Shown here piece by piece: positions 40,749-48,712 of a stretch of 64,000 bases of DNA. Below the pieces are notes generated by a model. It saw only the letters and a list, made by a program, of their open reading frames with translations. It was not told the DNA's origin and searched no databases. Source of the stretch: Stenotrophomonas maltophilia (GTDB lineage: Bacteria; Pseudomonadota; Gammaproteobacteria; Xanthomonadales; Xanthomonadaceae); the NCBI RefSeq assembly GCF_003205835.1, contig NZ_CP029773.1, forward strand, positions 3,628,501 to 3,692,500, read 5' to 3'. Position numbers and translations under genes: made by a program. Every line of letters starts with the position of its first letter. Position 1 is the stretch's first letter.

Positions 40749-41642
40749 ATGAACCTGCTGGAAAGCATGCAGGTCTACGTGCTGATCGTGGACAAAGGCA
40801 GTCTCAGTGCCGCCGCTACGGCACTGGATATCTCCGCGACGATGGCCGGCAAGCACCTGCGTGCACTGGAAGCACGCCTGGGCATGCAGCTGCTGAGCCG
40901 AACCACGCGGCGCCAGCACATGACGCCCTTCGGCGAGGACTACTACGCCCGTTGCAGGGAGATCCTGCGTCTGGTGGACGAAACCGATGCCCAGGCCCAA
41001 CATCAGCAGTTGGCACCGGCAGGCACGCTGCGCATCAGCGCACCGGTGATCTTCGGCACGCATGCGCTGGTGCCAGCACTGGCCGACTACATGGCGCGCC
41101 ACCCTGGCGTCCGGGTCGAAGCAACGCTGACCGACCGCGTCGTCGACCTCGCCGAAGAAGGATTCGAAGCGGCGCTGCGCATCGGCACGCTGGCCGACAG
41201 CAGCACGCTGGTCGCGCGCGCACTCGCGCCCTACCGGTTGATGATGTGCGCCTCCCCCGGGTACCTCGCCCGGCATGGCACGCCCACCAACCTGCAGGCA
41301 CTTGCCCGGCACCAGTGCCTGTCCTTCGAACCGACGGCACTCGCGCAGTGGCTGCAGGCCGACGCTGGCGAACTCGTCCGTACGCCCGACGGCCGGCTGC
41401 AGGTCAACAATGGTGAGGCGCTGCGCTTGGCCGCATTGCATGGCATGGGCATCGTCCTGCAATCGGCATTGCTGCTGTCCGCGGATGTCGAGGCAGGTCG
41501 GCTGGTGCCGCTGTTCCCCGAACATGGCCAGGCCGGTCGACCGATGCACCTGGTCTACGCCCACGACCGCTACCGCTCGACCCGCCTGCGCAGCTTCATC
41601 GACTTCCTGGTGGAACGTTTCCCACCAGCGCCGCAGCGCTAG
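40749..41642 (+). CDS. LysR family transcriptional regulator
   Basis: A 297-residue protein. The N-terminal helix-turn-helix is GSLSAAATALDISATMAGKH with RALEARLGMQLLSRTTRRQH; the periplasmic-binding-protein-like effector domain follows (LRISAPVIFGTHALVPALAD). It is of the CrgA/DsdC-like subgroup with short linker. It diverges from the SDR gene with 114 bp between them, the usual layout of a regulator and target. That gap has an ATCA-CCCC-TGAT dyad near 40692-40703 that may be its site. Confidence 0.92.
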   Translation: MNLLESMQVYVLIVDKGSLSAAATALDISATMAGKHLRALEARLGMQLLSRTTRRQHMTPFGEDYYARCREILRLVDETDAQAQHQQLAPAGTLRISAPVIFGTHALVPALADYMARHPGVRVEATLTDRVVDLAEEGFEAALRIGTLADSSTLVARALAPYRLMMCASPGYLARHGTPTNLQALARHQCLSFEPTALAQWLQADAGELVRTPDGRLQVNNGEALRLAALHGMGIVLQSALLLSADVEAGRLVPLFPEHGQAGRPMHLVYAHDRYRSTRLRSFIDFLVERFPPAPQR

Positions 41643-41659
41643 CGTCGACCGCCAGAAAA

Positions 41660-41684
41660 GCAGTCGAGCATGGCTCGACCCTAC
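41660..41684 (-). repeat. SMAG repeat, single unit
   Basis: On the minus strand GTAGGGTCGAGCCATGCTCG then ACTGC: one hairpin with its GTAG, 17 nt after the LysR stop. Confidence 0.75.
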
Positions 41685-41696
41685 AAACGGCCCCAT

Positions 41697-41738
41697 AAAA
41701 AAACCCCCTCCCCGCTGGGCAGCCGGGGAAGGGGGTTT
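41697..41738 (-). terminator. Rho-independent terminator of the histone-like gene
   Basis: On the minus strand, AACCCCCTTCCCCGGCTG pairs with its complement ending GGGGAGGGGGTT, followed by a run of seven T. It lies 25 nt after the stop. One of the clearest terminators in the window. Confidence 0.92.
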
Positions 41739-41762
41739 CAGGATGCGGCTATCGGGAAGTAC

Positions 41763-42281
41763 TTAGATCAGCGGCGCCGGGGTGGCCGGCAGAGCGACCG
41801 GAGCGGCCTTCTTCTTGCGGGCGGCCGGCTTGCGCTTGGCAACCTTCTTCGCTGCCTTCTTCGGGGCAGCCTTCTTGGTGGCCTTCTTCGCGGTCTTCTT
41901 CACTGCCTTCTTGGCGGTCTTCTTGACGGCCTTCTTGGCAGTTGCCTTCTTCGCGACCTTCTTGGCCGGCTTGCGGGCCGTTGCCTTCTTCGCAGTCTTC
42001 TTGGTGGCCTTCTTGGCTACCTTCTTGACGGCCTTCTTCGCGGTCTTCTTGACGGCCTTCTTGGCAGTGGACTTCTTGGCTACCTTCTTCGCCGCCTTCT
42101 TCACTGCCTTCTTCGCAGTGGTCTTCTTGGCGACCTTCTTCGCAGCCTTCTTCACTGCCTTCTTGGCGGTCGCCTTCTTCGCGACCTTCTTCACTGCCTT
42201 CTTGGCAGCGGCCTTCTTCGCGACCTTCTTCACCGCTTTCTTGGCGGCGGGCTTCTTCTTCGCAGCTTTCTTGGTTGCCAT
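41763..42281 (-). CDS. Lysine-rich histone H1-like protein
   Basis: A 172-residue, extremely basic protein made almost only of Lys, Ala, Val and Thr in repeated KKAVKK, AAKKVAKK and KKATAKKA units (about 15 tandem versions), with a short tail ending LPATPAPLI. The sequence resembles H1 C-terminal domains and AlgP/HctB-type nucleoid proteins, so it should bind DNA non-specifically. It has no signal peptide. The ATG at 42281 has AGGAG upstream. A promoter about 285 bp upstream gives it a long 5' leader. The repetitive GCCTTCTT DNA makes it prone to length change between strains. Confidence 0.9.
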   Translation of the reverse strand: MATKKAAKKKPAAKKAVKKVAKKAAAKKAVKKVAKKATAKKAVKKAAKKVAKKTTAKKAVKKAAKKVAKKSTAKKAVKKTAKKAVKKVAKKATKKTAKKATARKPAKKVAKKATAKKAVKKTAKKAVKKTAKKATKKAAPKKAAKKVAKRKPAARKKKAAPVALPATPAPLI

Positions 42282-42566
42282 GGGATGGCTCCTCGTCAGT
42301 GATAGGGAGTTGAAACGCCCAGGTGGATCAAACCCGCGGATGCTGCGTGCGGGGACCGCCGGCGCGTCAGGCGCGCCGTTACGGATGCGGCAATGCCCGC
42401 CTCGATCGGCGGAGCGGACATCGGAACGGGAGTTGCCTTGCATTTCTCCGGGGGAAGCGGGGCCATGTCCACCGTCATCAGGGTCGCGGTGGTCTTGAAG
42501 GGGCTGCTTCGCATCGGACGATTGATTCTGCGCACTCGGTTGGGCAGGCAAGGTCTGCTGAGGCGA

Positions 42567-42595
42567 AACCTAATCACGGTTTTTTTTACTGTCAA
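42567..42595 (-). promoter_or_regulatory. Promoter of the histone-like gene
   Basis: On the minus strand, a perfect TTGACA (42590-42595), a 17-nt spacer containing eight consecutive A, and TAGGTT (42567-42572). The predicted leader is about 280 nt. Confidence 0.7.
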
Positions 42596-42604
42596 CAACC
42601 CCCG

Positions 42605-42623
42605 CGAAAAATTTTCACATCCG
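42605..42623. repeat. 19-bp motif, copy A
   Basis: CGAAAAATTTTCACATCCG, containing the dyad GAAAA-A-TTTTC. It sits 9 bp upstream of the -35 of the histone-like gene promoter. 18 of 19 bases match copy B. Confidence 0.6.
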
Positions 42624-42852
42624 CGCCATCCACGGTGCCGCCTCCACGGTCACCACGCCGCGCCTGCAACGACCATCAACGCGCCACGCACGCACGTTGA
42701 CCGCAACCACGGCAACGCAGATGTTGAACAAAAAGCACTTGAAATAAGCACTCCGCGCAGACGCACACGCGTTGGGCACCGTTGCACGCATGCAGCGCCG
42801 GCAGCCGTCGCCGCCAGCACCAACGCCAGCACAACGGCACCGCAACGGGGGG

Positions 42853-42871
42853 CGAAAAGTTTTCACATCCG
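42853..42871. repeat. 19-bp motif, copy B
   Basis: CGAAAAGTTTTCACATCCG, same orientation as copy A, 248 bp further from the gene. It has the same dyad with a changed centre base. Confidence 0.6.
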
Positions 42872-43003
42872 GACGCGTCGGCGCGGGGTGGAAACGCGGA
42901 TTTGCGCAAAACTGCGCGCACCCCTCGGTGCCGTTCGCGGGTCTGCTGATGCCGCATCGAGGGTGCGGAGCGAACCCCGCGTCATGAGTCCGATGCACTC
43001 GCC

Positions 43004-43034
43004 AAAACAAAAACGGCCACCCGAAGGTGGCCGT
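43004..43034 (-). terminator. Rho-independent terminator of gcvT-gcvH
   Basis: On the minus strand, ACGGCCAC and GTGGCCGT form an 8-bp stem with a 6-nt loop, followed by TTTTTGTTTT. It begins 22 nt after the gcvH stop. Confidence 0.9.
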
Positions 43035-43056
43035 GTCCGAACCAGGAAGCGGCGAC

Positions 43057-43452
43057 TCAGTGGTCGTCGTTCTCCAGGGCTTCGGCGTACGCGTCCGGGT
43101 CCAGCAGTTCGTTGACCTCTTCGGCGTTGGTCAGTTCAACCACGAACATCCAGCCTTCGCCGTAGGCATCTTCGTTGATGGTTTCCGGCTTGTCGGACAG
43201 GGCCGAGTTGACCTCGACCACCTTGCCGCTGATCGGGCTGTAGACGTCCGAGGCGGCCTTCACCGATTCGACGACGGCGATCTGTTCGCCGGCCTTGGCG
43301 TCGGCGCCGACTTCCGGCAGTTCGACGTAGACCAGGTCACCCAGCAGGCCCTGGGCGTGGTCGGAAATACCGACGGTGACGCGGCCATTGCCTTCGACAC
43401 GGGCCCACTCATGGGACTTGAGGAACTTGAGGTCGCCGGGGATCTCGCTCAT
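43057..43452 (-). CDS. gcvH: Glycine cleavage system H protein
   Basis: A 131-residue lipoyl carrier. The lipoylated Lys lies in [20 protein letters not shown], the standard ESVKAxSxxxxPxSG motif. [20 protein letters not shown] and the end [10 protein letters not shown] are conserved. Length is typical. It shuttles the aminomethyl group between GcvP and GcvT; gcvP is not in the window. Downstream of gcvT with a 93-bp gap, ending at a good terminator. Confidence 0.96.
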   Translation of the reverse strand: MSEIPGDLKFLKSHEWARVEGNGRVTVGISDHAQGLLGDLVYVELPEVGADAKAGEQIAVVESVKAASDVYSPISGKVVEVNSALSDKPETINEDAYGEGWMFVVELTNAEEVNELLDPDAYAEALENDDH

Positions 43453-43545
43453 GGGACTGCTCCAGAGATATGCAGGGGTGGAAAAAACGGGGCTAGTGTA
43501 ACCAACCGGCCGCCACTGCTGTCAGTGACGACCGGCATGTTCGGA

Positions 43546-44658
43546 TCAGACGTCGGCCAACACGCCGGGCTGGGCCTGGCCTTCGCGCACGAACGGGAAC
43601 TTGACCACGCGCACCGGCACCTGCCGGCCGCGGATGTCGACGGTGACCTCGCCAAGCTCACCGGCCGGCACGCGGGCAAAGGCGATGCCCTTGGCCAGGG
43701 TCGGCGAGAAGGTGCCGGACAGGATCTCGCCCTGGCCGCCCGCGGTGGTCACCGCCTGGCCGTGGCGCAGCACGCCCTTCTCGTCCATCACCAGGCCGAT
43801 CATCTGGCGTGCGGTGCCAGCGGCCTTCTGCACTTCCAGCACGTCGCGGCCGATGAAGTCGCGGCCTTCGTCCAGCGACACGGTCCAGGCCAGTGCCGCT
43901 TCGTACGGGCTGATCTCTTCGTCCATGTCCTGGCCGTACAGGTTCATGCCAGCTTCGAGGCGCAAGGTGTCGCGCGCGCCGAGGCCGGCCGGCTTCACGC
44001 CTGCCGCCAGCAGGCGGTTCCAGAACGCGACCACGGCATCCTGCGGCAGCAGGATCTCGAAACCGTCCTCACCGGTGTACCCGGTGCGAGCGACAAACAG
44101 CTCGACAGCGTCGTCCGACTGCACCTGCAGGGCGGCGAAACGGCCCAGCTTGGCCAGCGCTGCGCGATCGCTTTCGCGGGCCAGGCCGATGACGATGTCG
44201 CGTGCCTGCGGGCCCTGCACGGCGAGGATGGCCAGGTCCGGGCGCTGTTCGACCGACACGCCGAACGGCGCAGCCTGCTCACGCAGCCAGGCCAGGTCCT
44301 TCTCGCGGGTGGAGGCATTGACCACCATGCGGAAGAAATCGTCGCCCAGGTAGTAGACGATCAGGTCATCGATGACGCCGCCGCGCGGATTCAGCATGCA
44401 CGAATACAGTGCCTTGCCGGTCACCTTCAGCTTGTCGACCGAGTTGGCCAGCAGGCGGCGCAGGAACGGCTTGACCTGGTCACCGTGCAGGTCGACCACG
44501 GTCATGTGGCTGACGTCGAATACACCGGACTCGCGACGCACCAGGTGGTGCTCGTCGAGCTGCGAGCCGTAGTGGATGGGCATGTCCCAACCCCCGAAAT
44601 CGACCATCTTGGCGCCAAGGGCGCGGTGGGTATCGTTGAGCAGCGTCTTCTGGGTCAT
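43546..44658 (-). CDS. gcvT: Glycine cleavage system T protein (aminomethyltransferase)
   Basis: A 370-residue folate-dependent enzyme. [20 protein letters not shown] at the N-terminus, [37 protein letters not shown] and [20 protein letters not shown] are family blocks. The ATG at 44658 matches the family start (M-T-Q-K-T); nine codons upstream are a spurious extension. No glycine riboswitch was found in the short upstream region, which holds a GATAAT -10-like element and then a SMAG repeat. Confidence 0.96.
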   Translation of the reverse strand: MTQKTLLNDTHRALGAKMVDFGGWDMPIHYGSQLDEHHLVRRESGVFDVSHMTVVDLHGDQVKPFLRRLLANSVDKLKVTGKALYSCMLNPRGGVIDDLIVYYLGDDFFRMVVNASTREKDLAWLREQAAPFGVSVEQRPDLAILAVQGPQARDIVIGLARESDRAALAKLGRFAALQVQSDDAVELFVARTGYTGEDGFEILLPQDAVVAFWNRLLAAGVKPAGLGARDTLRLEAGMNLYGQDMDEEISPYEAALAWTVSLDEGRDFIGRDVLEVQKAAGTARQMIGLVMDEKGVLRHGQAVTTAGGQGEILSGTFSPTLAKGIAFARVPAGELGEVTVDIRGRQVPVRVVKFPFVREGQAQPGVLADV

Positions 44659-44744
44659 GACCGGGTCCGGCAGCAGAGGAAACAAGAATCCCCATTATCC
44701 CAGATCGGTCGCCCGCAGGCGTGCCGCAGCGCAGCGGGCGAGCT

Positions 44745-44806
44745 GTAGAGCCGAGCCCACGCTCGGCTGCTCTTCGTGCAGGAGCCGAGCGTGGGCTCGG
44801 CTCTAC
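44745..44806. repeat. SMAG repeat, dimer
   Basis: GTAGAGCCGAGCCCACGCTC and the mirror GAGCGTGGGCTCGGCTCTAC. Its right-hand GTAG contains the stop codon (44803-44805) of the NfeD gene. Confidence 0.88.
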
Positions 44807-45246
44807 AGGGGCCGGTCTGCAGCCTCGACCCGTAGCGTGCTGCCCTGCACCGCCACCACCCGTACCAGGCTGCCGGCCTGCAAATCCGGTCCACTCACCT
44901 GCCAGGACGCATCATCGATGCTGACCCGTCCCTGGCCGCCGACGATGGCCTGCTGCAGTGCGACCTCCCGGCCGATCAACTGCTCCGTGCGGCGGTTGAG
45001 CAGCGGCGCATCGCTGGGCCGTGCCCGCGGTCGCCCCCAGCGACGGTAGCACTGGATCGAGACCACGCTCAGCAGGACGAAAGCAATCACCTGCCACAAC
45101 AGCGGAATGTCACTGAACACCGCAACCAGTACGAACACCGCTGCCGCACCAATGCCGATCCACAGCATGAATGCACCCGGCGCCAGCGCTTCGGCCGCGA
45201 ACAGCAGCAGCGCCAACGCCCCCCAACCGACGACTTCCCAGCGCAT
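44803..45246 (-). CDS. NfeD family membrane protein
   Basis: A 147-residue protein with three hydrophobic helices (the first near GWGALALLLFAAEALAPGA) and a C-terminal OB-fold NfeD domain (ATLRVEAADRPL end; IGREVALQQAIVGGQGRVSI, DDASWQVSGPDLQAGSLVRV). It is the short, protease-less NfeD type that partners with SPFH proteins; the SPFH gene lies just upstream with one base between. Together they likely form membrane microdomain scaffolds. The stop codon comes from the SMAG repeat. Confidence 0.9.
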   Translation of the reverse strand: MRWEVVGWGALALLLFAAEALAPGAFMLWIGIGAAAVFVLVAVFSDIPLLWQVIAFVLLSVVSIQCYRRWGRPRARPSDAPLLNRRTEQLIGREVALQQAIVGGQGRVSIDDASWQVSGPDLQAGSLVRVVAVQGSTLRVEAADRPL

Positions 45247-45247
45247 G

Positions 45248-46207
45248 TCAGCCTCCGAGCGGCGGCGGCCGCTTGTCGGCGGCCTTGTTGTCCTGGCTGG
45301 CCAGCGCCTGTTTTGCCAGTTCGGCCACGCCTGCGATCGAGCCGATCACGCCACTGGCCTCCATCGGCATCAGCACCAGCTTCTGGTTCGGTGAACTGGC
45401 CAGTTCCTTGAACGCTTCCACGTACTTCTGCGCGACAAAGTAGTTGATCGCCTGCACGTCACCCTCGGCGATCGCTGCCGACACCACCTTGGTCGCCATC
45501 GCTTCGGCCTCGGCCAGACGCTCGCGCGCCTCGGCATCGCGGAACGCGGCTTCGCGACGGCCTTCAGCCTCCAGCACGGTGGCCTGCTTCTCGCCATCGG
45601 CGCGCAGGATCTCCGACTGCCGTGAACCTTCCGCTTCGAGGATCTGCGCACGCTTCTCGCGCTCGGCCTTCATCTGCCGCGCCATCGCATCCAGCAGATC
45701 GCGTGGCGGCTGGATGTCGCGGATCTCGATACGGTTGACCTTCACACCCCAGGGATTGGTGGCATGGTCGACCACGCTCAGCAGCTGGGCATTGATCACC
45801 TCGCGCTGGCTGAGCGATTCATCCAGGTCCATCGAACCGATCACGGTACGGATGTTGGTCTGCACCAGGGCGATCATCGCCACTTCCAGGTTGGCCACCT
45901 CGTAGGCGGCCTTGGCCGCATCCAGGACCTGGAAGAACACCACGCCATCCACGCGCACGGCCGCGTTGTCCTTGGTGATCACTTCCTGGCTGGGCACGTC
46001 CAGCACCTGTTCCATCATGTTCACCTTGCGCCCGACCCCGTAGACGATCGGGATCAGGAAGTGCAGGCCCGGCGTCATGGTGTGGGTGTAGCGGCCGAAG
46101 CGCTCAACGGTCCATTCATACCCCTGCGGCACCATCCGCACCGCCTTGAACAGGATCACCACGGCCACGAAGGCCAGTACCACGGTAAAGAACATGGTCG
46201 GGAACAT
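45248..46207 (-). CDS. SPFH/stomatin-like protein (QmcA family)
   Basis: A 319-residue protein with an N-terminal TM helix (FTVVLAFVAVVILFKAVRMV), the SPFH domain (VPQGYEWTVERFGRYTHTMT, PGLHFLIPIVYGVGRKVNMM, VRVDGVVFFQVLDAAKAAYE) and a coiled coil rich in Ala/Glu/Arg (AREKRAQILEAEGSRQSEIL). It oligomerises at membranes and may control protease access. It forms an operon with nfeD, the standard pairing. Confidence 0.94.
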   Translation of the reverse strand: MFPTMFFTVVLAFVAVVILFKAVRMVPQGYEWTVERFGRYTHTMTPGLHFLIPIVYGVGRKVNMMEQVLDVPSQEVITKDNAAVRVDGVVFFQVLDAAKAAYEVANLEVAMIALVQTNIRTVIGSMDLDESLSQREVINAQLLSVVDHATNPWGVKVNRIEIRDIQPPRDLLDAMARQMKAEREKRAQILEAEGSRQSEILRADGEKQATVLEAEGRREAAFRDAEARERLAEAEAMATKVVSAAIAEGDVQAINYFVAQKYVEAFKELASSPNQKLVLMPMEASGVIGSIAGVAELAKQALASQDNKAADKRPPPLGG

Positions 46208-46279
46208 CGCGCTTTCCTTATCTATATCTATGTCGCCCAGGCCCCAGCATAGCGCGTGAGGACGGCGGGCACAGCGAGG

Positions 46280-46582
46280 CTACCAGGGCACCCGCCCACG
46301 CAGGATGTCGGCGAACATCACCCAGTCGCCCATGAATGAATACAGCGGGTGCTGGAAGGTGGCCGGGCGGTTCTTCTCGAAGAAAAAATGGCCGACCCAG
46401 GCGAATCCGTAACCACAGAACAGAGCACCGAGCAGAAACATCGGCTGGCCGCGCAGCGCGGCAACGGCGACCAGCAACAGCACGCCGCAGCTGCCGATGA
46501 AATGCAGGCGCCGCGAGACCGGGTGGCGGTGCTCGTCCAGATAGAACGGGTAGAACTCACGGAAGCTGGCGAAGCGGGACAT
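46280..46582 (-). CDS. Mpo1-like / DUF962 membrane protein
   Basis: A 100-residue protein of the family of yeast Mpo1, an Fe(II) dioxygenase of 2-hydroxy fatty acid alpha-oxidation. FREFYPFYLDEHRHPVSRRL with HFIGS, two hydrophobic helices, and WVGHFFFEKNRPATFQHPLY carry the conserved histidines. The ATG at 46582 was preferred to an in-frame site seven codons upstream. It is a single gene. Enzyme activity is inferred from the family. Confidence 0.85.
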   Translation of the reverse strand: MSRFASFREFYPFYLDEHRHPVSRRLHFIGSCGVLLLVAVAALRGQPMFLLGALFCGYGFAWVGHFFFEKNRPATFQHPLYSFMGDWVMFADILRGRVPW

Positions 46583-46659
46583 GTGCGTGCTCCGGGCCAT
46601 CACTGCCTACATCATGCACCTTCGGAGGCGGCAGCGCTGCGCGAGCATCCTTGCCCTTG

Positions 46660-46733
46660 GAGAGCCGAGCCATGCTCGGCTGCCTAGGCTCGACGGATAC
46701 TGGCAGAAGCAGTCGAGCATGGCTCGACGCTAC
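46660..46733. repeat. SMAG repeat, degenerate dimer
   Basis: The left unit has lost its tetranucleotide (GGAG instead of GTAG) and carries a GCCGAGC stem. The right unit (46709-46733, ending GCTCGACGCTAC) has an intact GTAG and a GTCGAGC stem, so the two halves are of different subtypes. The GTAG at the right end supplies the stop codon (46730-46732) of ynfA. Confidence 0.75.
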
Positions 46734-47059
46734 ACCGAGGGCGTGCGCGGCCCGAACATGATCACCGCCATGCCGGCCAGGCACAGGGCTGCACCGAGCA
46801 GGTCCCAGCGGCTGGGACGGATGCCGTCGACCAGCCACAGCCAGAACAGCGCGGTACCGATATAAACGCCACCGTAGGCGGCATAGACGCGGCCACTGGC
46901 GGTCGGATGCAGGGTCAGCAGCCACGCGAACAGGGCCAGGCTGGCCGCCGCCGGCAGCAGCAGCCAGATGCTGCCACCCTTGCGCAGCCACAACCACGGC
47001 AGGTAGCAGCCGACGATTTCGGCCAGCGCGGTCAGCAGGAACAGCGCAAGCGTCTTCAC
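46730..47059 (-). CDS. ynfA: YnfA family membrane protein (UPF0060)
   Basis: A 109-residue protein with four helices, [20 protein letters not shown] at the N-terminus and [20 protein letters not shown] in the middle, both conserved in YnfA. The family is related to small multidrug-resistance exporters. It starts with GTG at 47059 inside GGAGAAGGCGTGAAG, overlapping the mazG stop (GTGA), so it is coupled to mazG. Its TAG stop is the end of a SMAG repeat. Confidence 0.9.
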   Translation of the reverse strand: MKTLALFLLTALAEIVGCYLPWLWLRKGGSIWLLLPAAASLALFAWLLTLHPTASGRVYAAYGGVYIGTALFWLWLVDGIRPSRWDLLGAALCLAGMAVIMFGPRTPSV

Positions 47060-47895
47060 GCCTTCTCCGCCGCCTTGGCGTGCTGCCACAGCGCTTCCTG
47101 CGCATCCAGGTCCATCGACGCCAGCGCCCCACCCTGGGCGTCGGCCTGCGCTTCCATCGCACGGAAGCGGCGTTCGAACTTGTGGTTGGCCCCGCGCAGC
47201 GCCGCGCCCAGATCGATATCGGCGTGGCGGGCCAGGTTGGCGCAGACGAACAGCAGGTCGCCCAGCTCTTCCTGCAGGCGCGCCTTGTTGCCGGCGATGT
47301 CGCCGCGCTCGAACTCCTCGCGCAGCTCCTGCAGTTCCTCGGCGGCCTTGTCCAGCACCGGCAACGGGCCCGGCCAGTCGAAGCCGACCCTGGCCGCGCG
47401 CGACTGCAGCTTCACCGCCCGCTGCCATTCCGGCAGCCCGCGCGAGATGCCGGCCAGCGCGGAGGTATCCTGCTCGCCCTTGGCCGCGCGCTCGGCGCGC
47501 TTGATCGCCTCCCAGTTACGCGTCACGCCGTCGGCATCGTCAACGCTGACGTCGGCGAACACGTGCGGATGGCGGCGCTGCATCTTGTCGCTGATCGCGC
47601 GTGCGACTTCGGCGAAGGCAAAGGCGCCCTGCTCCTCGGCCATGCGCGCATGGAACACCACCTGCAGCAGCAGGTCGCCCAGTTCGTCGCAGAGATCATC
47701 CAGGTCGCCGCGGTCGATCGCATCGGCCACCTCGTAGGCTTCCTCGATGGTGTACGGCGCGATGGTCGCGAAGGTCTGCTCCAGGTCCCAGGGGCAGCCA
47801 CCCTGCGGATCGCGCAGGCGCGCCATGATCGCCAGCAGGCGTTCCAGTTCATGGGCGGCGGCGCTGCCGCTGGTAGGGGTGTCATGCGCGCTCAT
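47056..47895 (-). CDS. mazG: Nucleoside triphosphate pyrophosphohydrolase
   Basis: A 279-residue protein with two MazG domains. The first has [40 protein letters not shown] and [15 protein letters not shown]; the second has [20 protein letters not shown]. The acidic residues bind Mg. It hydrolyses NTPs to NMPs and removes aberrant nucleotides. The ATG at 47895 was chosen because it precedes the conserved region by a short linker; 21 upstream codons overlap cysQ. Third in the nudE-cysQ-mazG-ynfA group, 13 nt after cysQ. Confidence 0.94.
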   Translation of the reverse strand: MSAHDTPTSGSAAAHELERLLAIMARLRDPQGGCPWDLEQTFATIAPYTIEEAYEVADAIDRGDLDDLCDELGDLLLQVVFHARMAEEQGAFAFAEVARAISDKMQRRHPHVFADVSVDDADGVTRNWEAIKRAERAAKGEQDTSALAGISRGLPEWQRAVKLQSRAARVGFDWPGPLPVLDKAAEELQELREEFERGDIAGNKARLQEELGDLLFVCANLARHADIDLGAALRGANHKFERRFRAMEAQADAQGGALASMDLDAQEALWQHAKAAEKA

Positions 47896-47908
47896 GCGGC
47901 CTCCAGGG

Positions 47909-48712
47909 TCAATCGGACAACCAGTCGCGCCACGGCAGGCTGGTATCACCAAGGGCAATGAAATCGCCGTTCAACAGGGTCTCGCGGCGGTTGTAGCGGA
48001 ACGGCTTGCCGGTCGCTGCCGACAGTACCGCACCGCCGGCGGCGTGCAGTACGCACTGGCCGGCGGCGGTATCCCATTCAGAGGTCGGGCCCAGCCGCGG
48101 ATAGACATCCAGGCCACCTTCGGCGATCCGGCAGAATTTCAGCGACGAGCCCTGCGCGATGGTCTCGATGCGGCCCATGCGCGCCAGCAGCGCTTCGGTT
48201 TCCGGCGACCGGTGCGAGCGGCTGGCGGCAACCCGCAACGGTGCGGTGGCCGGTGTGCGGGTACGCAGCACAGTGTCGTGCAGGCCCTGGCGCCGATACG
48301 CCAGCTCGCCGCGCATGGCATGCCAGACGATGCCGGTCACCGGGGCCAGCACCACGCCGAAGGCCGGCGCGCCCTGGTAGATCAGCGCGATATTGACGCT
48401 GAACTCGCCGTTGCGCTTGACGAACTCACGGGTGCCATCGAGCGGATCGACCAGCCAGTAGGCGCCCCAGTGGCGGCGCTGTTCCCAGGGGACCTGCGCC
48501 GATTCCTCGGACAGGATCGGCAGATCCGGGGTCAACTGCTGCAGGCCCTGCTCGATCACCTGGTTGGCGGCCAGGTCGGCGGCGGTGACCGGGCTGTTGT
48601 CATCCTTGATCTGCACATCGAAGCCATCGGCATAGACCTGCATGATGGCCTGTCCGGCTTCCTGGGCAATGGCGATGGCGGTCTCGCGCAGGTCCGTGGT
48701 CAGTTTGATCAT
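47909..48712 (-). CDS. cysQ: 3'(2'),5'-bisphosphate nucleotidase
   Basis: A 267-residue inositol-monophosphatase-fold enzyme that removes PAP made in sulfate assimilation. Metal-site motifs are ILSEESAQVPWEQR, WLVDPLDGTREFVKRNGEFS and GPTSEWDTAAGQCVLHAAGG. The ATG at 48712 overlaps the nudE stop by 4 nt, which fixes the start; the 60 codons upstream belong to nudE in another frame. Confidence 0.94.
   Translation of the reverse strand: MIKLTTDLRETAIAIAQEAGQAIMQVYADGFDVQIKDDNSPVTAADLAANQVIEQGLQQLTPDLPILSEESAQVPWEQRRHWGAYWLVDPLDGTREFVKRNGEFSVNIALIYQGAPAFGVVLAPVTGIVWHAMRGELAYRRQGLHDTVLRTRTPATAPLRVAASRSHRSPETEALLARMGRIETIAQGSSLKFCRIAEGGLDVYPRLGPTSEWDTAAGQCVLHAAGGAVLSAATGKPFRYNRRETLLNGDFIALGDTSLPWRDWLSD

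Larger units (their letters stand above)
42282..43003. other. Gene-free interval between histone-like gene and gcvH
   Basis: No gene can be supported. The right frames are short and not family-like. It contains the probable long 5' leader of the histone-like gene (42282-42560), its promoter (42567-42595), and two near-identical 19-bp motifs (42605-42623 and 42853-42871). The stretch 42630-42990 is low in recognisable features. Confidence 0.7.

Noticed and set aside
41763-42281. The tandem GCCTTCTT pattern as a CRISPR or satellite array
   Set aside because: The repeats are in frame, encode a continuous Lys/Ala-rich protein and have no unique spacers.
42615-43010. A minus-strand open frame of 131 codons (with Cys/Arg-rich text) between the histone-like gene and gcvH
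   Set aside because: No Shine-Dalgarno, no family, odd composition, and it spans the 19-bp motif copy; it cannot be supported as a gene.
44659-44745. A glycine riboswitch before gcvT
   Set aside because: The upstream region is under 90 nt before the SMAG repeat, and none of the conserved glycine-aptamer elements is present.
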